Translations under genes and position numbers: made by a program
Part shown: piece after piece, positions 8,594-18,996 of the stretch
Numbering within the stretch: position 1 is the first letter of the stretch
How the letters are laid out: every line of letters starts with the position of its first letter
Notes under the pieces: model-generated
Told to the model about the DNA's origin: nothing
Seen by the model: only the letters and a program-made list of their open reading frames with translations
Database searches by the model: none
Origin: Rhizobium sp. G21
GTDB taxonomy: Bacteria; Pseudomonadota; Alphaproteobacteria; Rhizobiales; Rhizobiaceae
Assembly (NCBI RefSeq): GCF_014158035.1
Contig: NZ_JACFXW010000001.1
Coordinates: 992,001-1,056,000, forward strand
Reading direction: 5' to 3'
DNA: 64,000 nt

Positions 8594-9984
8594 AAAGTTT
8601 TGCTGCGAACCTAGTTGAGGCGGAGAATGCGGACGAGCCTGTTAATGATCCGCTTATAACACGTCCGATACGGGCACTCGCGATGGAAACTGCGCAGTTA
8701 CCGATTGTGGTAATCGAAGGAGCAAAAGGCACCGGTAAAACACTTACTGCCCGGTTTCTTATAGCTAGATCCACACTAAGTGGACTTGCCCTAAGCGCGG
8801 ATGTTAGCACCCCTAAATTAGACGCCGATCTATTACCCATATTGGGATCTATACAAGCAAGCGAAAAATATTTGGGTGAAATTGATAACGCACGGCGATC
8901 TATTGCTATGAATATGGGAAACGGCGACCCCCAACTTGCTGGAGATAGCCGAGCCTACATTCGCGAGAACTTGCGAAATAACCTTTCTGAACGTGAGTGG
9001 ACTGAAACTTGGCTTGATGTTATAGGTTGGTCAGCAGGAGTAAATCCTGGGAAACAGGGCAGCGGCGCGTTGCTTATTGAACAACTGCGAAAAACCAACA
9101 GACGCATCGTAGCTGTTATAGAGGGGATAGAAGAAACATACGAGTCCATATCTACTCACAGCGTGGCGACGATGTTGCGCTCTGTATTAATTGATTTACC
9201 GATTAAGCTGCGAAGCGAACCGGGACGCCCACTGGGTTTGCTGGTTTTTGCGAGAAGAGACAGTGTAGGCTCTGGTGTCCAACAGAACCTGAACCAGTTC
9301 AGGTCACAGTACAAGGAGTTCGCGCTGACGTGGAATGAAGGCGATGTTCTGGAGCTTGCCGCTTGGATAGCTACCAAATCTGGCGCTTTGAAGTTATGGG
9401 ACCGTAATTTTTCATCCTTGCCTCAGGATGAAAAGGAGCGACTTCTGTTCAAACTTTGGGGGAGGAAGCTTGGTCCAGACGATCAACCAGGACGCGAGCG
9501 TGTGAAGGAAGCATATACAGCTGGATGGGTAATCGCAGCCTTGTCCGACCTACAGGGACGTCTTGTCGCACGTGATTTGGTTCGGTTCTTGCAGTACGCC
9601 GCAGGCATCCCGGTTACGTCGGATTCCTATGCAGAACGACTTCTCGCCCCTTCTGCGTTAAAAGCTGCGATCGGCCCAACTAGCAAGCGCAAAGTCGCGG
9701 AGACAGAAGAAGAAATAAAGGATCTCTCGGCAGTATTTAAGAAATTTCGCGAAGCACAAAACTCAATCAAGGCGCCAATAGACCAAGGAGCCATAACTGA
9801 TCTCCAGCTATCAGCTGAAGATATTGATCTACTTAAACTTCATGGAATAATTTTGGGTGATTCTCCGCCGTATGAGGTGCCTGAATTATTTAGAATGGGA
9901 CTGGGTCTTCGACATGCCGGAGCAAGGCATTCTGTACTTGGCACTAGACGACGGGCTAGGCAGAGGCTGAAGGATACAGGCTGA
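8494..9984 (+). CDS. P-loop NTPase (STAND/AAA-like) of the accessory operon
   Basis: A 496-residue protein with Walker A GAKGTGKT near residue 77, preceded by the strand PIVVIE. A Walker-B-like strand RRIVAVIEGIEE lies near 210, and a sensor-like strand PLGLLVFARRDS near 250. The C-terminal part (about 400-496) looks like a small winged-helix or helical domain ending in an Arg-rich tail. This layout suggests an ATP-driven switch, but I cannot match it to a named family. The only ATG before the P-loop that leaves room for the domain is at 8494, giving a 100-bp overlap with the previous gene. Given the indels elsewhere, a base error near the C-run at 8543-8551 could alter this boundary. Confidence 0.65.
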   Translation: MVGLSIRGKRSNFACVAPLPTQPTDSVDARRKLESFAANLVEAENADEPVNDPLITRPIRALAMETAQLPIVVIEGAKGTGKTLTARFLIARSTLSGLALSADVSTPKLDADLLPILGSIQASEKYLGEIDNARRSIAMNMGNGDPQLAGDSRAYIRENLRNNLSEREWTETWLDVIGWSAGVNPGKQGSGALLIEQLRKTNRRIVAVIEGIEETYESISTHSVATMLRSVLIDLPIKLRSEPGRPLGLLVFARRDSVGSGVQQNLNQFRSQYKEFALTWNEGDVLELAAWIATKSGALKLWDRNFSSLPQDEKERLLFKLWGRKLGPDDQPGRERVKEAYTAGWVIAALSDLQGRLVARDLVRFLQYAAGIPVTSDSYAERLLAPSALKAAIGPTSKRKVAETEEEIKDLSAVFKKFREAQNSIKAPIDQGAITDLQLSAEDIDLLKLHGIILGDSPPYEVPELFRMGLGLRHAGARHSVLGTRRRARQRLKDTG

Positions 9985-10059
9985 ACTGTCAGCTTAAGTC
10001 TGTATCCATGTCTAGGTACGTGCAGACGGGATAACAGGCGAACAAAGCACGGTTTTGCC

Positions 10060-10462
10060 TCAATGAAAATTCCTCCCCGACGGCATCACCTTCCTCGCCA
10101 TCTCGGCCTGCTGCCTCAGATCCTCCTTCAGATCCGGCATTTCCTTGAACAGCGCGGTCACCGCGGCGCCGGGTTTGGCGCGGGTGCGGCTTTCGGGCAC
10201 AGGGCGGCGGACTTCGTCGGCGTTGGCGAGGCTTTCGATCAGGCGGCCGTCGTCTGAGAGTTTGGCGAGGCAGTCGGTGAGGTTTTCGACACTTTCGGCC
10301 ACGACTATGGATGACGCTGTCGGCCTTCTGGACGCGGCCGCGCACGCCCGCCAGCCGCGCGCCCATGACCACGGGCCTGTAGGCCTCGAACACCTTTGGC
10401 CAGACTATGGCGTTGGCGACGCCCGTCTCTTCCTCAATGGTCATGAAGATCACGCCCTTGGC
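10060..10462 (-). pseudogene. Diverged duplicate of the dnaE2 3' end
   Basis: This is a second copy of the last ~400 bp of dnaE2 (compare 13149-13550), in the same orientation, ending in the same SGRNFH-stop. By hand alignment the copies are roughly 93 % identical. The translated differences are mild (for example [13 protein letters not shown] against [13 protein letters not shown]). One extra T at about 10305 breaks the frame after VIH. Homology stops abruptly at 10462, about 40 bp before the end of the AraC-type gene. There is no start and no catalytic domain, so it is a remnant. The divergence suggests it came from a related strain rather than from a recent tandem duplication. Confidence 0.9.
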
Positions 10463-10503
10463 CGAGCTCGCGCGCCTCTCCAAACCCGCCCGCGCCCTCA
10501 CAC

Positions 10504-11583
10504 CTACCGCCTCTTCAGCGACCGCTGGAAATCCTTCACTTCGGTGCGGTAGAGCCAGGATTCGTCATAGCCGATAGGGCCAGAGGTTTCGGGGCCTGCG
10601 GGCGCGGTGTCCGTGGCGCGGAAGCGCTGGCGGTATTGGCTGGGGGTGATGCCCAGCCGGGTCATGAACACTTTGCGGAGATTGGTTTCGCTGCCCAGCC
10701 CCGACAGGCTTGCGACTTCCTTCTGCTCGCGATCGGTGTCTTCGAGCAGGCTGCAGGCATGGCGAAGCCGGGTTTCGGCGACGAATTTGCCGAGCGTCAG
10801 GCCGGTCTGCTCCTTGAAGACGCGCAACAGGCTGCGCGAGCTCATCGCGGCGCGCGCCGCCAGCGTTTCGACGCGCAGGTCGGATTGCGGATTGTCGATG
10901 ATCCATTGCTGCAGCCGGCCGATGGCCGGCAGGTCGGAAAACTGCGCCTTGAGATGCATGCTGAATTGCGACTGGCCGCCGGACCGCCGGAGATAGAGCA
11001 CCATGTGGCGGGCGACTTCCATGGCGAGGGTGCGTCCGCAATCCTCCTCGATCAGCGCCAGCGCCAGATCCATGCCCGAGGACATGCCGCCGGAGGACCA
11101 GACCTTGCCGCTTCGCACATAGATGGCGTCGTGGTCGACATCGACATCGGGATGCAGCCGCGCCAGCTGATCGGCAAACAACCAGTGGGTGGCGAGCTTG
11201 CCCTGATCTGCGGCCCCGAGCGCCGCCAGCACGAAAGCGCCGTTGCAGATCGAACCCACCCTCGTCACCTTTTCAGTGCGGCTGCGCAGCCAGGCGGTGA
11301 TCTCGCTGTCTTTCGACAGAGTGAAGGCGGCGGGGCCGCCGGGGATCAGCAGCGTGTCGACATCCTCGGGCAAACTGTCGAAACTGTGGGTCGGCTGCAG
11401 CGTCAGCCAGGAGCCGGCCGCCGCCACGGGGGCGCCATCGGATGAAAATGTGCCCAGCGTATAGATGCCGTTGCCCGAGATGTAATTGGCCAGCCCGAAG
11501 CATTCCATCGGCCCCGCGACGTCGCTGGCCGACACCCCGGGATAGAGCAGCATGGCGACGGAGTGCTTGGGATGCTGCTTCAT
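10504..11583 (-). CDS. GlxA-family transcriptional regulator (DJ-1/PfpI domain + AraC HTH)
   Basis: A 359-residue protein. The N-terminal ~190 residues form a DJ-1/PfpI (GATase-1-like) domain, with [20 protein letters not shown] and the nucleophile-elbow-like [12 protein letters not shown]. The C-terminal ~100 residues carry two AraC helix-turn-helix units ([20 protein letters not shown] and [18 protein letters not shown]). GlxA-type regulators usually activate amine or amino-acid catabolic genes. I chose the ATG at 11583, preceded by AGGAG five bases away, over an upstream in-frame ATG at 11760. No target gene is obvious. The gene lies between the two dnaE2 tails. Confidence 0.85.
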   Translation of the reverse strand: MKQHPKHSVAMLLYPGVSASDVAGPMECFGLANYISGNGIYTLGTFSSDGAPVAAAGSWLTLQPTHSFDSLPEDVDTLLIPGGPAAFTLSKDSEITAWLRSRTEKVTRVGSICNGAFVLAALGAADQGKLATHWLFADQLARLHPDVDVDHDAIYVRSGKVWSSGGMSSGMDLALALIEEDCGRTLAMEVARHMVLYLRRSGGQSQFSMHLKAQFSDLPAIGRLQQWIIDNPQSDLRVETLAARAAMSSRSLLRVFKEQTGLTLGKFVAETRLRHACSLLEDTDREQKEVASLSGLGSETNLRKVFMTRLGITPSQYRQRFRATDTAPAGPETSGPIGYDESWLYRTEVKDFQRSLKRR

Positions 11584-11843
11584 GACGTCTCCTGCGCTGT
11601 CCTGGATCCGGTTAGACACGATTTGACCATTCGGCGATAGTCGCAAGACCAGTTTGCGCGCGATCCTGCCAATCTTCGCAACGATCCCGCCAAACTGCCT
11701 GTCGGCGACTGGGCGCCGCTTCCTGTCAGGGCCGCTTAGCCCTAAGCTTTTCAGCAACATAACAGCAGGTCGACAGGAAAGTGGCGGCAGCGATCATTGT
11801 CGCACGCCGCTGTCTGCCTGCGCCTCGAGGCCGTGGAATCGTC
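11584..11843. other. Intergenic region between AraC-type and RTX genes
   Basis: 260 bp between divergent genes. It must hold both promoters. I recognise no operator for the GlxA-type regulator. Confidence 0.4.
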
Positions 11844-13071
11844 ATGAAGAAATACGCGCTCAACAGCAATATCGCCAATCAGCTGAACATCGCCGAATCC
11901 AATGCGCAATGGACCGTCGCCAAGGGCGTGACGGTGTCGGCCGGCAGCGGCTTTTACGGCATCTATGAATCCAGCGGCTATACCGACAACGCCTTCATCA
12001 TCAAGGGCGTGGTGACGAGCGCACAGCAGACCGGCGGCGGCCTCTATCTGGGCGGCGCGGGCGATGTGGTGACGGTGGCCAGCACCGGCGTCGTCAAGGG
12101 TTCGGTCAGCATTTCGCTCCAGGGCGACGACCAGACCATCAACAATGACGGCCTGCTGAACGGCCAGATCTCGCTGGGCGCCGGCCATTATGAGATCAAC
12201 AATACCGGCACGATCAAATCCAGTTATGCGGGCGTGATCTGAGAGGCGCGACGATGTCGACTTCCACAATGACGGCGTCATCAAAGCAGCGGCGACAGCC
12301 GTATCTCTGACCAATGTCTCCACCACGATTTCGCTCGGCGACAACAGCGTCATCTCCGGCAAATACGGGTTCAGCCGACAGAACGAAGCCGGGCTGGACT
12401 CGAGAACCATCAACAACGGCTCGCTGACCGGCGCGACATTGTCCTTCAGCGGCGACGCCGGCAACGAGACGCTGATCAATCGCGGCAAGATGTCGGGAGA
12501 GATCCGGCTCTACGAGGGCGACGATGTGTTCGACACGCGCGGCGGCGTCTTTGCCGGCGTCGTGTCGGGCGGGGACGGCGACGACAGGTTCTATGTCAAC
12601 AGCCAGAAAATCACCGTCGTGGAATACACGAACGCATCCGATAACGACGTCGACACGGTCTACGCCACCGTCAGCTACGCGCTCAACACCTCCTATGGCG
12701 TGGAAAAGTTGTTTCTGTTGGGAAGCAAGAGCATCAACGGCGCGGGCGACAACAGCGACAACGTCCTTGTCGGCAACAGCGGTCGGAACCGCCTGTCCGG
12801 CCTTCAGGGCGACGATACGCTGACCGGCAAGGGCGGCGCGGACATATTCGTGTTTTCCGACACTTTCGGCGATGACACGATCACCGATTTCAAGAATGGC
12901 GTCGACAAGATCGATCTGTCGGGCTGCTCGGATTTCGCCAACTTCAAAGCGTTGAAATCCGGCCATCTGACATTCGAGAAGGGCGGCGCGCTGATTTCCA
13001 ACAATGACGACACGCTGTTCGTGGCCGATCTCACCAAATCGGAACTCGACGCGTCCGATTTCATGTTCTGA
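11844..13071 (+). CDS. RTX / hemolysin-type calcium-binding protein, frameshifted
   Basis: About 408 residues once one frame change near 12240 is bridged. Without it, translation stops at TGA 12240-12242, and one base fewer restores the reading frame through DDVDFHNDGVI. The N-terminal two-thirds is a run of beta-helix-like units (INNDG, INNTGTI, HNDGVI, INNGSL, LINRGKM). The C-terminal third has glycine/aspartate nonapeptide repeats (GRNRLSG, GDDTLTGKGGAD) and the usual tail ADIFVFSDTFGDDTITDF. There is no N-terminal signal, consistent with type I secretion by a C-terminal signal. No ABC/MFP secretion genes are in the window. The first ATG of the KKYALNSN opening is used as start. Confidence 0.75.
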
Positions 13072-13115
13072 GACCCCGCGGCGGCGGTTTCTCCCTGCCC
13101 GATGCCGTCGCCAAA

Positions 13116-13141
13116 TCGGCAGGCGCGCAAGCGCCTGCCGA
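13116..13141. terminator. Bidirectional hairpin between RTX gene and dnaE2
   Basis: A perfect 11-bp stem (TCGGCAGGCGC / GCGCCTGCCGA) with loop GCAA lies between convergent genes. On the minus strand it is followed by TTT, so it fits best as the dnaE2 terminator, with a weaker role for the RTX gene. Confidence 0.7.
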
Positions 13142-13148
13142 TATTCAT

Positions 13149-16100
13149 TCAATGAAAATTCCGCCCCGACGGCATCACCTTCCGCGCCAGCTCGGCCTGT
13201 CGCCGCAGATCCTCCTTCAGCTCCGGCATTTCCTTGAACAGCGCGGTCACGGCGGCGCCGGGCTTGGCGCGCGTGCGGCTTTCGGGCACGGGGCGGCGGA
13301 CTTCGTCGGCGTTGGCGAGGCTTTCGATCAGGCGGCCGTCGTCAGACAGCTTGGCGAGATGGTCGGTGAGGTTTTCCACGCTTTCGGCCACGACATGGAT
13401 GACGCCGTCCGCCTTCTGGACGCGGCCGCGCACGCCCGCCAGCCGCGCGCCCATGACCACGGGCCTGTAGGCCTCGAACACCTTCGGCCAGACGATGGCG
13501 TTGGCGACGCCGGTCTCGTCCTCGATGGTCATGAAGATCACGCCCTTGGCAGAACCCGGCCGCTGCCGCACCAGCACGAGCCCCGCCACCATGACGCGGG
13601 CGCCATTGCGGACATGGTCGAGATCCATGGCCCTGATAATGCCCAGCCGTTCGAAATCAGGCCGCAGGAACGAGATCGGATGCGCCTTCAGCGACAGCGA
13701 CTGGGTGCGGTAATCATGGATGACATGCTCGCCCTCGGGCATTTTGGGCAGGCAGGCGCACATCCTGTTCATGGGCGAGCAGGTCGGCGCCCTTGTTTTC
13801 AAACAGCGGCAGGCGTTCGGCGGCGCTCTTTTCATCGAGCGCGCGCACGGCCCAGAGGGCGGCGCGGCGGTCGAGCCCGATGGAGCGGAAGCAATCGGCG
13901 TCCGCCAGTCTTTCGATCACGGAGCGGGTCAGGCCCGAGCGCAGCCAGAGATCGCGCACCGACGTGTAACCCTCCCCCTTCGCTCGACCAGCCTGAGCAT
14001 ATCGGCCTCGGCCAGCCCCTTGACCTGGTGAAAGCCGAGCCGGACGGCGAAGCGCGTGCGGATGACGCCGGCCATGGAGCGGTGGCGCGGATGGATGCGG
14101 GCAGGATCGAAAGCCTGCGGCTCGAGATCGCTCGCCCAGTTGGAAAAATTCACATCGGGCTCGCGCACCTCCACCCCATGTTCGCGAGCGTCGCGCACCA
14201 GCTGCGCCGGCGCGTAAAAGCCCATCGGCTGGGAATTGAGGATGGCGGCGCAGAACACATCCGGATGCCGCGCCTTCAGCCAGCAGGAGGCGTAGACCAA
14301 GAGCGCGAAGGAGGCGGCGTGGCTTTCGGGGAAGCCATATTCGCCGAACCCCTCGATCTGCTTGAAGCAGCGCTCGGCGAAATCGGCCTCATAGCCGCGC
14401 GCGACCATGCCCTCGACCATCTTCTTCTGGAAGGTGTGGATAGTGCCGACGCGGCGGAAAGTGGCCATGGCGCGGCGGAGTCTGTCGGCCTCCGACGGGG
14501 TGAAGCCGGCGGCGACAATGGCGATCTTCATCGCCTGTTCCTGAAACAGCGGCACGCCGAGGGTGCGGCCGAGCACCTCTTCGAGCTCCTTGCTGGGATA
14601 GGCGACCGGCTCCTTGCCCTGGCGGCGGCGGAGATAGGGATGGACCATATCGCCCTGGATTGGCCCGGGCCGGACGATCGCCACTTCGATGACGAGATCG
14701 TAGAAGGTTTGCGGGCGAAGACGCGGCAGCATGCTCATCTGCGCCCGGCTCTCGATCTGAAAGACGCCGAGCGTATCGGCGCGGCAGATCATGTCATAGA
14801 CCTCATAGCGCTCCTTGGGGATGGTGGCGAGCGTCAGTTCCCCCTGATAGTGGCGCTTGATCAGGCCGAACGCCTTGGCGATGCAGGTGAGCATGCCGAG
14901 CGCGAGAATATCGATCTTGAGGATGCCCAAAGCATCGAGATCGTCCTTGTCCCACTCCACCTGCGAGCGGCCCTCCATGGCGGTGGGGGTGACGGGGACC
15001 ACCTCGTCGAGCCGGTCGCGGGTGATGACGAAGCCGCCGACATGCTGGGAGAGATGGCGGGGAAAGCCCATCAGGACCGAAGCGTAATCCAGCACGCGGC
15101 GGGTGGTGGGATCTGACGTGTCGAGGCCGGCGGCGCGCGCCTCGCGCTCGTCCAGCGCGGCCGACGACCAGCCCCAGACGGCGCCCGACAGCGCCGATTG
15201 CTGGTCTTCCGACAGGCCAAACGCCTTGGCCGTTTCGCGACCGGCCGAGCGGGCGCGATAGCTGATGACGGTGGCGGCGATGCCGGCGTGCTCGCGGCCA
15301 TATTTGCCGTAGATATACTGGATCACCTCCTCGCGCCGTTCATGCTCGAAATCGACATCGATATCGGGCGGCTCCCGTCGCTCCGGCGAAATGAAGCGTT
15401 CGAACAAAAGATCGGTCAGCGCAGGATCAACCTCGGTGATCCCAATGCAGAAACAGACGGTGGAATTGGCCGCCGACCCCCGCCCCTGGCAGAGAATGCC
15501 TTGCGAGCGGGCAAAGCGGACAATGTCCCAGACGGTGAGGAAATAGGGCTCGTAATCGAGTTCGCGGATCAGCGTCAGCTCATACTCGATCTGACCGCGC
15601 ACCTTGTCGGATACGCCATCGGGATAGCGCGCGGCGGCGCCCTCATAGGCGAGCCGGCGTAGCGTCTCAGCCGGCGTCTCGCCCGGCACGGCCTCGTCGG
15701 GATACTGGTATTTCAGCTCTTCCAGCGAAAAATTGAGCGCGTCGAAGAAGGCGTTGGCGTTGGCGATGGCTTCGGGATGGCGGCGCAACAGCCGGGCGAT
15801 TTCAGCAGGTGATTTCAGATGGCGCTCGGCATGGGCGGCGAGCCGGAAGCCCGCGGCCTGCACCGTGACATGCTCGCGAATGGCGGTGACGACATCGGCG
15901 AGCGGCCGCCGGTCCGCCTCATGCATCAGCGCGTCATTGGTGGCCATAAGCTTGGCGCCGGTCTGGCGGGCGATGTCGGCGAGCGCGTGGTGATGGCGGC
16001 GGTCGAAGCCGTCATAGCGCGGCGTCAGCCCGAGATGGACATGATCGGCGAAGGCCGCGCGCAGGCGGGCGAGCAGGTCCGGCAGGCGTTCGAAATCGGC

Positions 16101-16484
16101 AAGGCCCGGCATGACGGCCAGCATCATCCCCTCGCCCCACTCCAGGAGATCGGCCTCATGCAGCAGGCAATTGGCCTTGCCGCCGCGCTGGTTGCCGAGG
16201 CTGAGCAACCGGCAGAGCCGCCCCCAGGCGCGGCGGTCGCGCGGATAGACGAGAATGTCGGGCGTCTCATCGGCGAAGCACAGGCGCGCGCCGGGCCGAT
16301 AGGCCAGGCTGGCCTCCTTGGCGGCGAGATGCAGCCGCACCACGCCCGCCACCGTGTTGCGATCGGCCAAACCGATGCCCGACAGTCCCAGCCGGGAGGC
16401 GGCTACAGTGATTTCTTCCGGATGGGAGGCCCCTTCCAGAAAAGAGAAATTGCTGCGAAGGCCGAGTTCGCAGAAGCGGATCAT
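13149..16484 (-). CDS. dnaE2: Error-prone DNA polymerase DnaE2 (ImuC), two frame breaks
   Basis: The catalytic alpha subunit of the mutasome for SOS-induced translesion synthesis. The PHP domain opens at [20 protein letters not shown]. The polymerase core shows the block [10 protein letters not shown] and the metal-binding [13 protein letters not shown], both intact. The C-terminal OB-fold region follows. Two breaks occur. A run of five C at 13974-13978 needs six to read [18 protein letters not shown]. Near 13750 a 4-bp tandem repeat (CTGC twice on the minus strand) displaces the frame before [14 protein letters not shown]. Repaired length is about 1111 residues. The ATG at 16484 overlaps the inferred imuB stop by one base. 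Confidence 0.88.
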
Positions 16485-18081
16485 CAGGAAAACACCCCTG
16501 AATGAACCAGCGCGGATCGTGATTTTCGCGCTCATAGAGCCCTTCGCGATAGAGCCAGTAGCGGCGGCCCGCCTCGTCCTCGATGCGGAAATAATCGCGC
16601 GACGGCGCGGTCTCGCCATCGATCCACCATTCGGGCGCGATGCGTTCTGGCCCCTCGGCGCGGGCGACGCGGAAGAAGCTCTTGCGCCAGCGGAAAGTCT
16701 TCGGCGGACCATCCGGCACTTCCGCCGTCGTCTCCACCGGTTCGGGGTAGGTCAGCATACGCAGGGGACGGACGGGCCGGTCGGCGGGCCAGACGGGCGG
16801 CCTCTCCTCCATCGCGAGCGCCGGCATGAAGCGGCCGGCGCGTTCAGGCATATGGCTTTCAAACAAAGCAGGCCGCGTGATCAGGTCGGGACCGAAGCGG
16901 GCGGCCATTTGGTCGATGAACTCCGTGAGACTGTCATCCGTTCGGCCGCGACCGTCGAAATCCGGCTGCGCCTCGTCGAACGGCGCAGACGTCAGTACGT
17001 TGAGCCGGAGCGTCTCGAAACCATAGCCGGCGTCGAGATCGTCCTGGGCGGCAGCCAGCCGGGCGCGAAACAACGCGGCGATGCGGGCAGGATCGCGAAT
17101 GGGCAGCGCCGCGCCGGCGCGGATCGGGAAAACCCTGCCATCGACGCGGAACAGCAGCAATTCGAACAGCTTGCCGCCCTCGCCGCGCGCTTCGAACAGG
17201 CTTTTGAGACTGTCGCCGAGATGGCGGAGCATAGCGAGAATCGCGTCCTCGTCGGCGATCGGCTCCGCGAGGCGCCGTTCGGCGGACAACGTCGCCACAG
17301 GCCGGCGCGGCGAGATCGGCTCCTCCTCGAGCCCGAGCGCCTGATCGAGCCGGAGCAGCAGCTTTGGACCGAAACGGCGGGCGAGCGGCGCACGCGGCTG
17401 GCCGATGAGATCGGCCGCCTGTTTCAGCCCCGCCTTGATCAGCAGCGCCACCGTCTCCTCCTGCAAGCGCAACGCCTTGACCGGCAAGGGCGCGAGCGCC
17501 TCCTCCATGGCCTCGGGCATGACGATGTCGCGGCGGCTGTAACGACACAGCGCCGAAGACAGGCCGGGCGCCGACGAAATCGCCGCCCGCGCCTCGAAGC
17601 CCATATGGAAGAGCCGCGCCAAGAGATCGCCGAGCAGCGCTTTTTCGCCGCCGAACAGATGCGACGAGCCGGTGATGTCGAGGAAGAGGCCGTCGGCGCC
17701 GTCGAGCGCCACCAGCGGCGTGTAGCGGTCGCACCAGTCGGCCACCGCCTCGATCAGCGCGCGATCGGCGGCGGGATCGGCCTCGACCACGTCGAGATCG
17801 GGGATCATGGCGCGCGCCTCGGCCGCGCCCTGGCCGGGCTTCAGCCCCACCAGGCGCGCCTCTTCATCCACCGCCGTCAACCGCACGGCGTTGCGCTGGA
17901 GTGCGGCGCAGACGACGGGCGGATGCTCAGGACGCCCGTGAGAACGCCACGACCTGCCCCATCGGATCCGGGCGAGCCGATCGGTCGCCAGACAGGGAAA
18001 CCAGAGCGCCAGAATCCGCTGGCTGGTCTGCGGGCCGAACAGCGATCCGGCCGGGCTCGATTGCGAGAAAGAGACAGTCAT
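16484..18081 (-). CDS. imuB: ImuB, catalytically inactive Y-family polymerase homolog; frameshift at 3' end
   Basis: A Y-family polymerase relative that lacks catalytic residues in known members and bridges ImuA, ImuC and the beta clamp. The N-terminus [20 protein letters not shown] is typical. The frame runs past the normal end (DPRWFIQG) into dnaE2. Adding one C to the run of four at 16495-16498 gives the ending WFIQGVFS and a TGA that overlaps the dnaE2 ATG as TGATG, matching family organisation. The nearest usable ATG (18081) puts the first ~150 bp inside the end of imuA. Repaired length is about 532 residues. Confidence 0.85.
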
Positions 18082-18848
18082 CGGCGTTCCACTCCAGGTA
18101 AAAGTCGGGCGACAGGGGATTGCGGCTCTTTTCAAGCGTGACATGGAAGACGGGCCGGCCGAGCCCGGCCTCATAGGTCCGGCCACTGGGCATGCGCACG
18201 GGCGAGGACGGCGCGGGGCGAACGAGCAGCCGGCTTTCGGCGCTGGAGGCCTCCTCCCCGCCCCGCTCGCGCAGCAGGAAGACCGGCTTCTTGTGCGCCT
18301 TGGCGCGCAGGCTGATGCGGCGGCTTTCGGTCAGGCCGAAGCGGGCGGGATTGCCATAAACCTCGAAAACCACGGCGGCGAAGGAGGAGACGGTGAGCGC
18401 GGCCTCCGCCACCATCAGCGCATCCTTGAGCTTGCGCGGCGCGGCATGCAGCAGGCCAGCGGGCGGCAGGCCATGCGACATAAGGCCGGGCGCATAGAGC
18501 CTACCGCTTTCGCGCGCGCCCATGGGATCGGCGATCCACAGGATGAGCCCCGGCCCGCGCCCTAGCGCCAGCCGCGACAAGGCCAGCGCAAAACCGCTCG
18601 CCGCGCCATTGTCGGCGGTCGCCTCGGTGCGGATCTCATGCAGCGCCGCCCGCGCCAACCCGCCGCCGAGCGCGGCGTCGAAAGCTTCGGCGCTGGTTTC
18701 CACTCTCTCATAAACACTAGCTGCGGCCGCCCGATCCCAGGCGGCCGCGCGCCATCCGTCCCAGATTAGAGACATCGGCGCTTTCCAGTCGTTCGATCTC
18801 GCTTCGCAGGGCGCACAGGTCCCCACGCGCCAAAGCCGGCTCCGCCAT
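17927..18848 (-). CDS. imuA: ImuA, SulA/RecA-like component of the mutasome; frameshift near 5' end
   Basis: The first gene of the SOS cassette. The expected N-terminus (MAEPALARGDLCALRSEIER) starts at 18848. After about 40 codons this frame meets a TAG, while the body of the protein (AFDAALGGGLARAALHEIRT to [11 protein letters not shown]) continues in another frame. The switch must lie within about 18720-18775, a G/C-run-rich stretch. An in-frame ATG at 18826 would give a complete but atypical N-terminus. The LexA box lies 20 bp upstream of the 18848 start. ImuA binds ImuB and RecA-like partners. Total repaired length is about 306 residues. Confidence 0.8.
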
Positions 18849-18868
18849 GGCGTTGCATCCTCGTTTTT

Positions 18869-18883
18869 GTTCTTGTTATGTTC
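18869..18883 (-). promoter_or_regulatory. LexA (SOS) box of the imuA-imuB-dnaE2 operon
   Basis: GTTCTTGTTATGTTC is a perfect match to the alphaproteobacterial SOS operator GTTC-N7-GTTC. It starts 20 bp upstream of the imuA ATG at 18848, in the position expected for repression by LexA and DNA-damage induction. Confidence 0.9.
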
Positions 18884-18996
18884 CTATTGAATCCAGAAAA
18901 TGGAACGAGAGTCAACGGTCCTAGGCTTCAGACAAGGAGAGATTATTTTCCTAGACTGATTTCAGGAAAATATTAACCAATTCGGGAGGATAACTT

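Noticed and set aside
6421-10060. Prophage or integrative element with integrase
   Set aside because: No integrase, transposase, tRNA attachment site or phage structural gene is visible in the island.
13152-15116. Long open frame on the plus strand opposite dnaE2 (over 600 codons)
   Set aside because: It is antisense to an obvious polymerase gene, with low-complexity Arg/His/Asp-rich translation typical of GC-rich shadow frames. Similar long frames opposite cydA (5014-6600), glnE (61504-63177), the caspase gene (22906-25368) and iolE/iolB (30241-32262) were dropped for the same reason.
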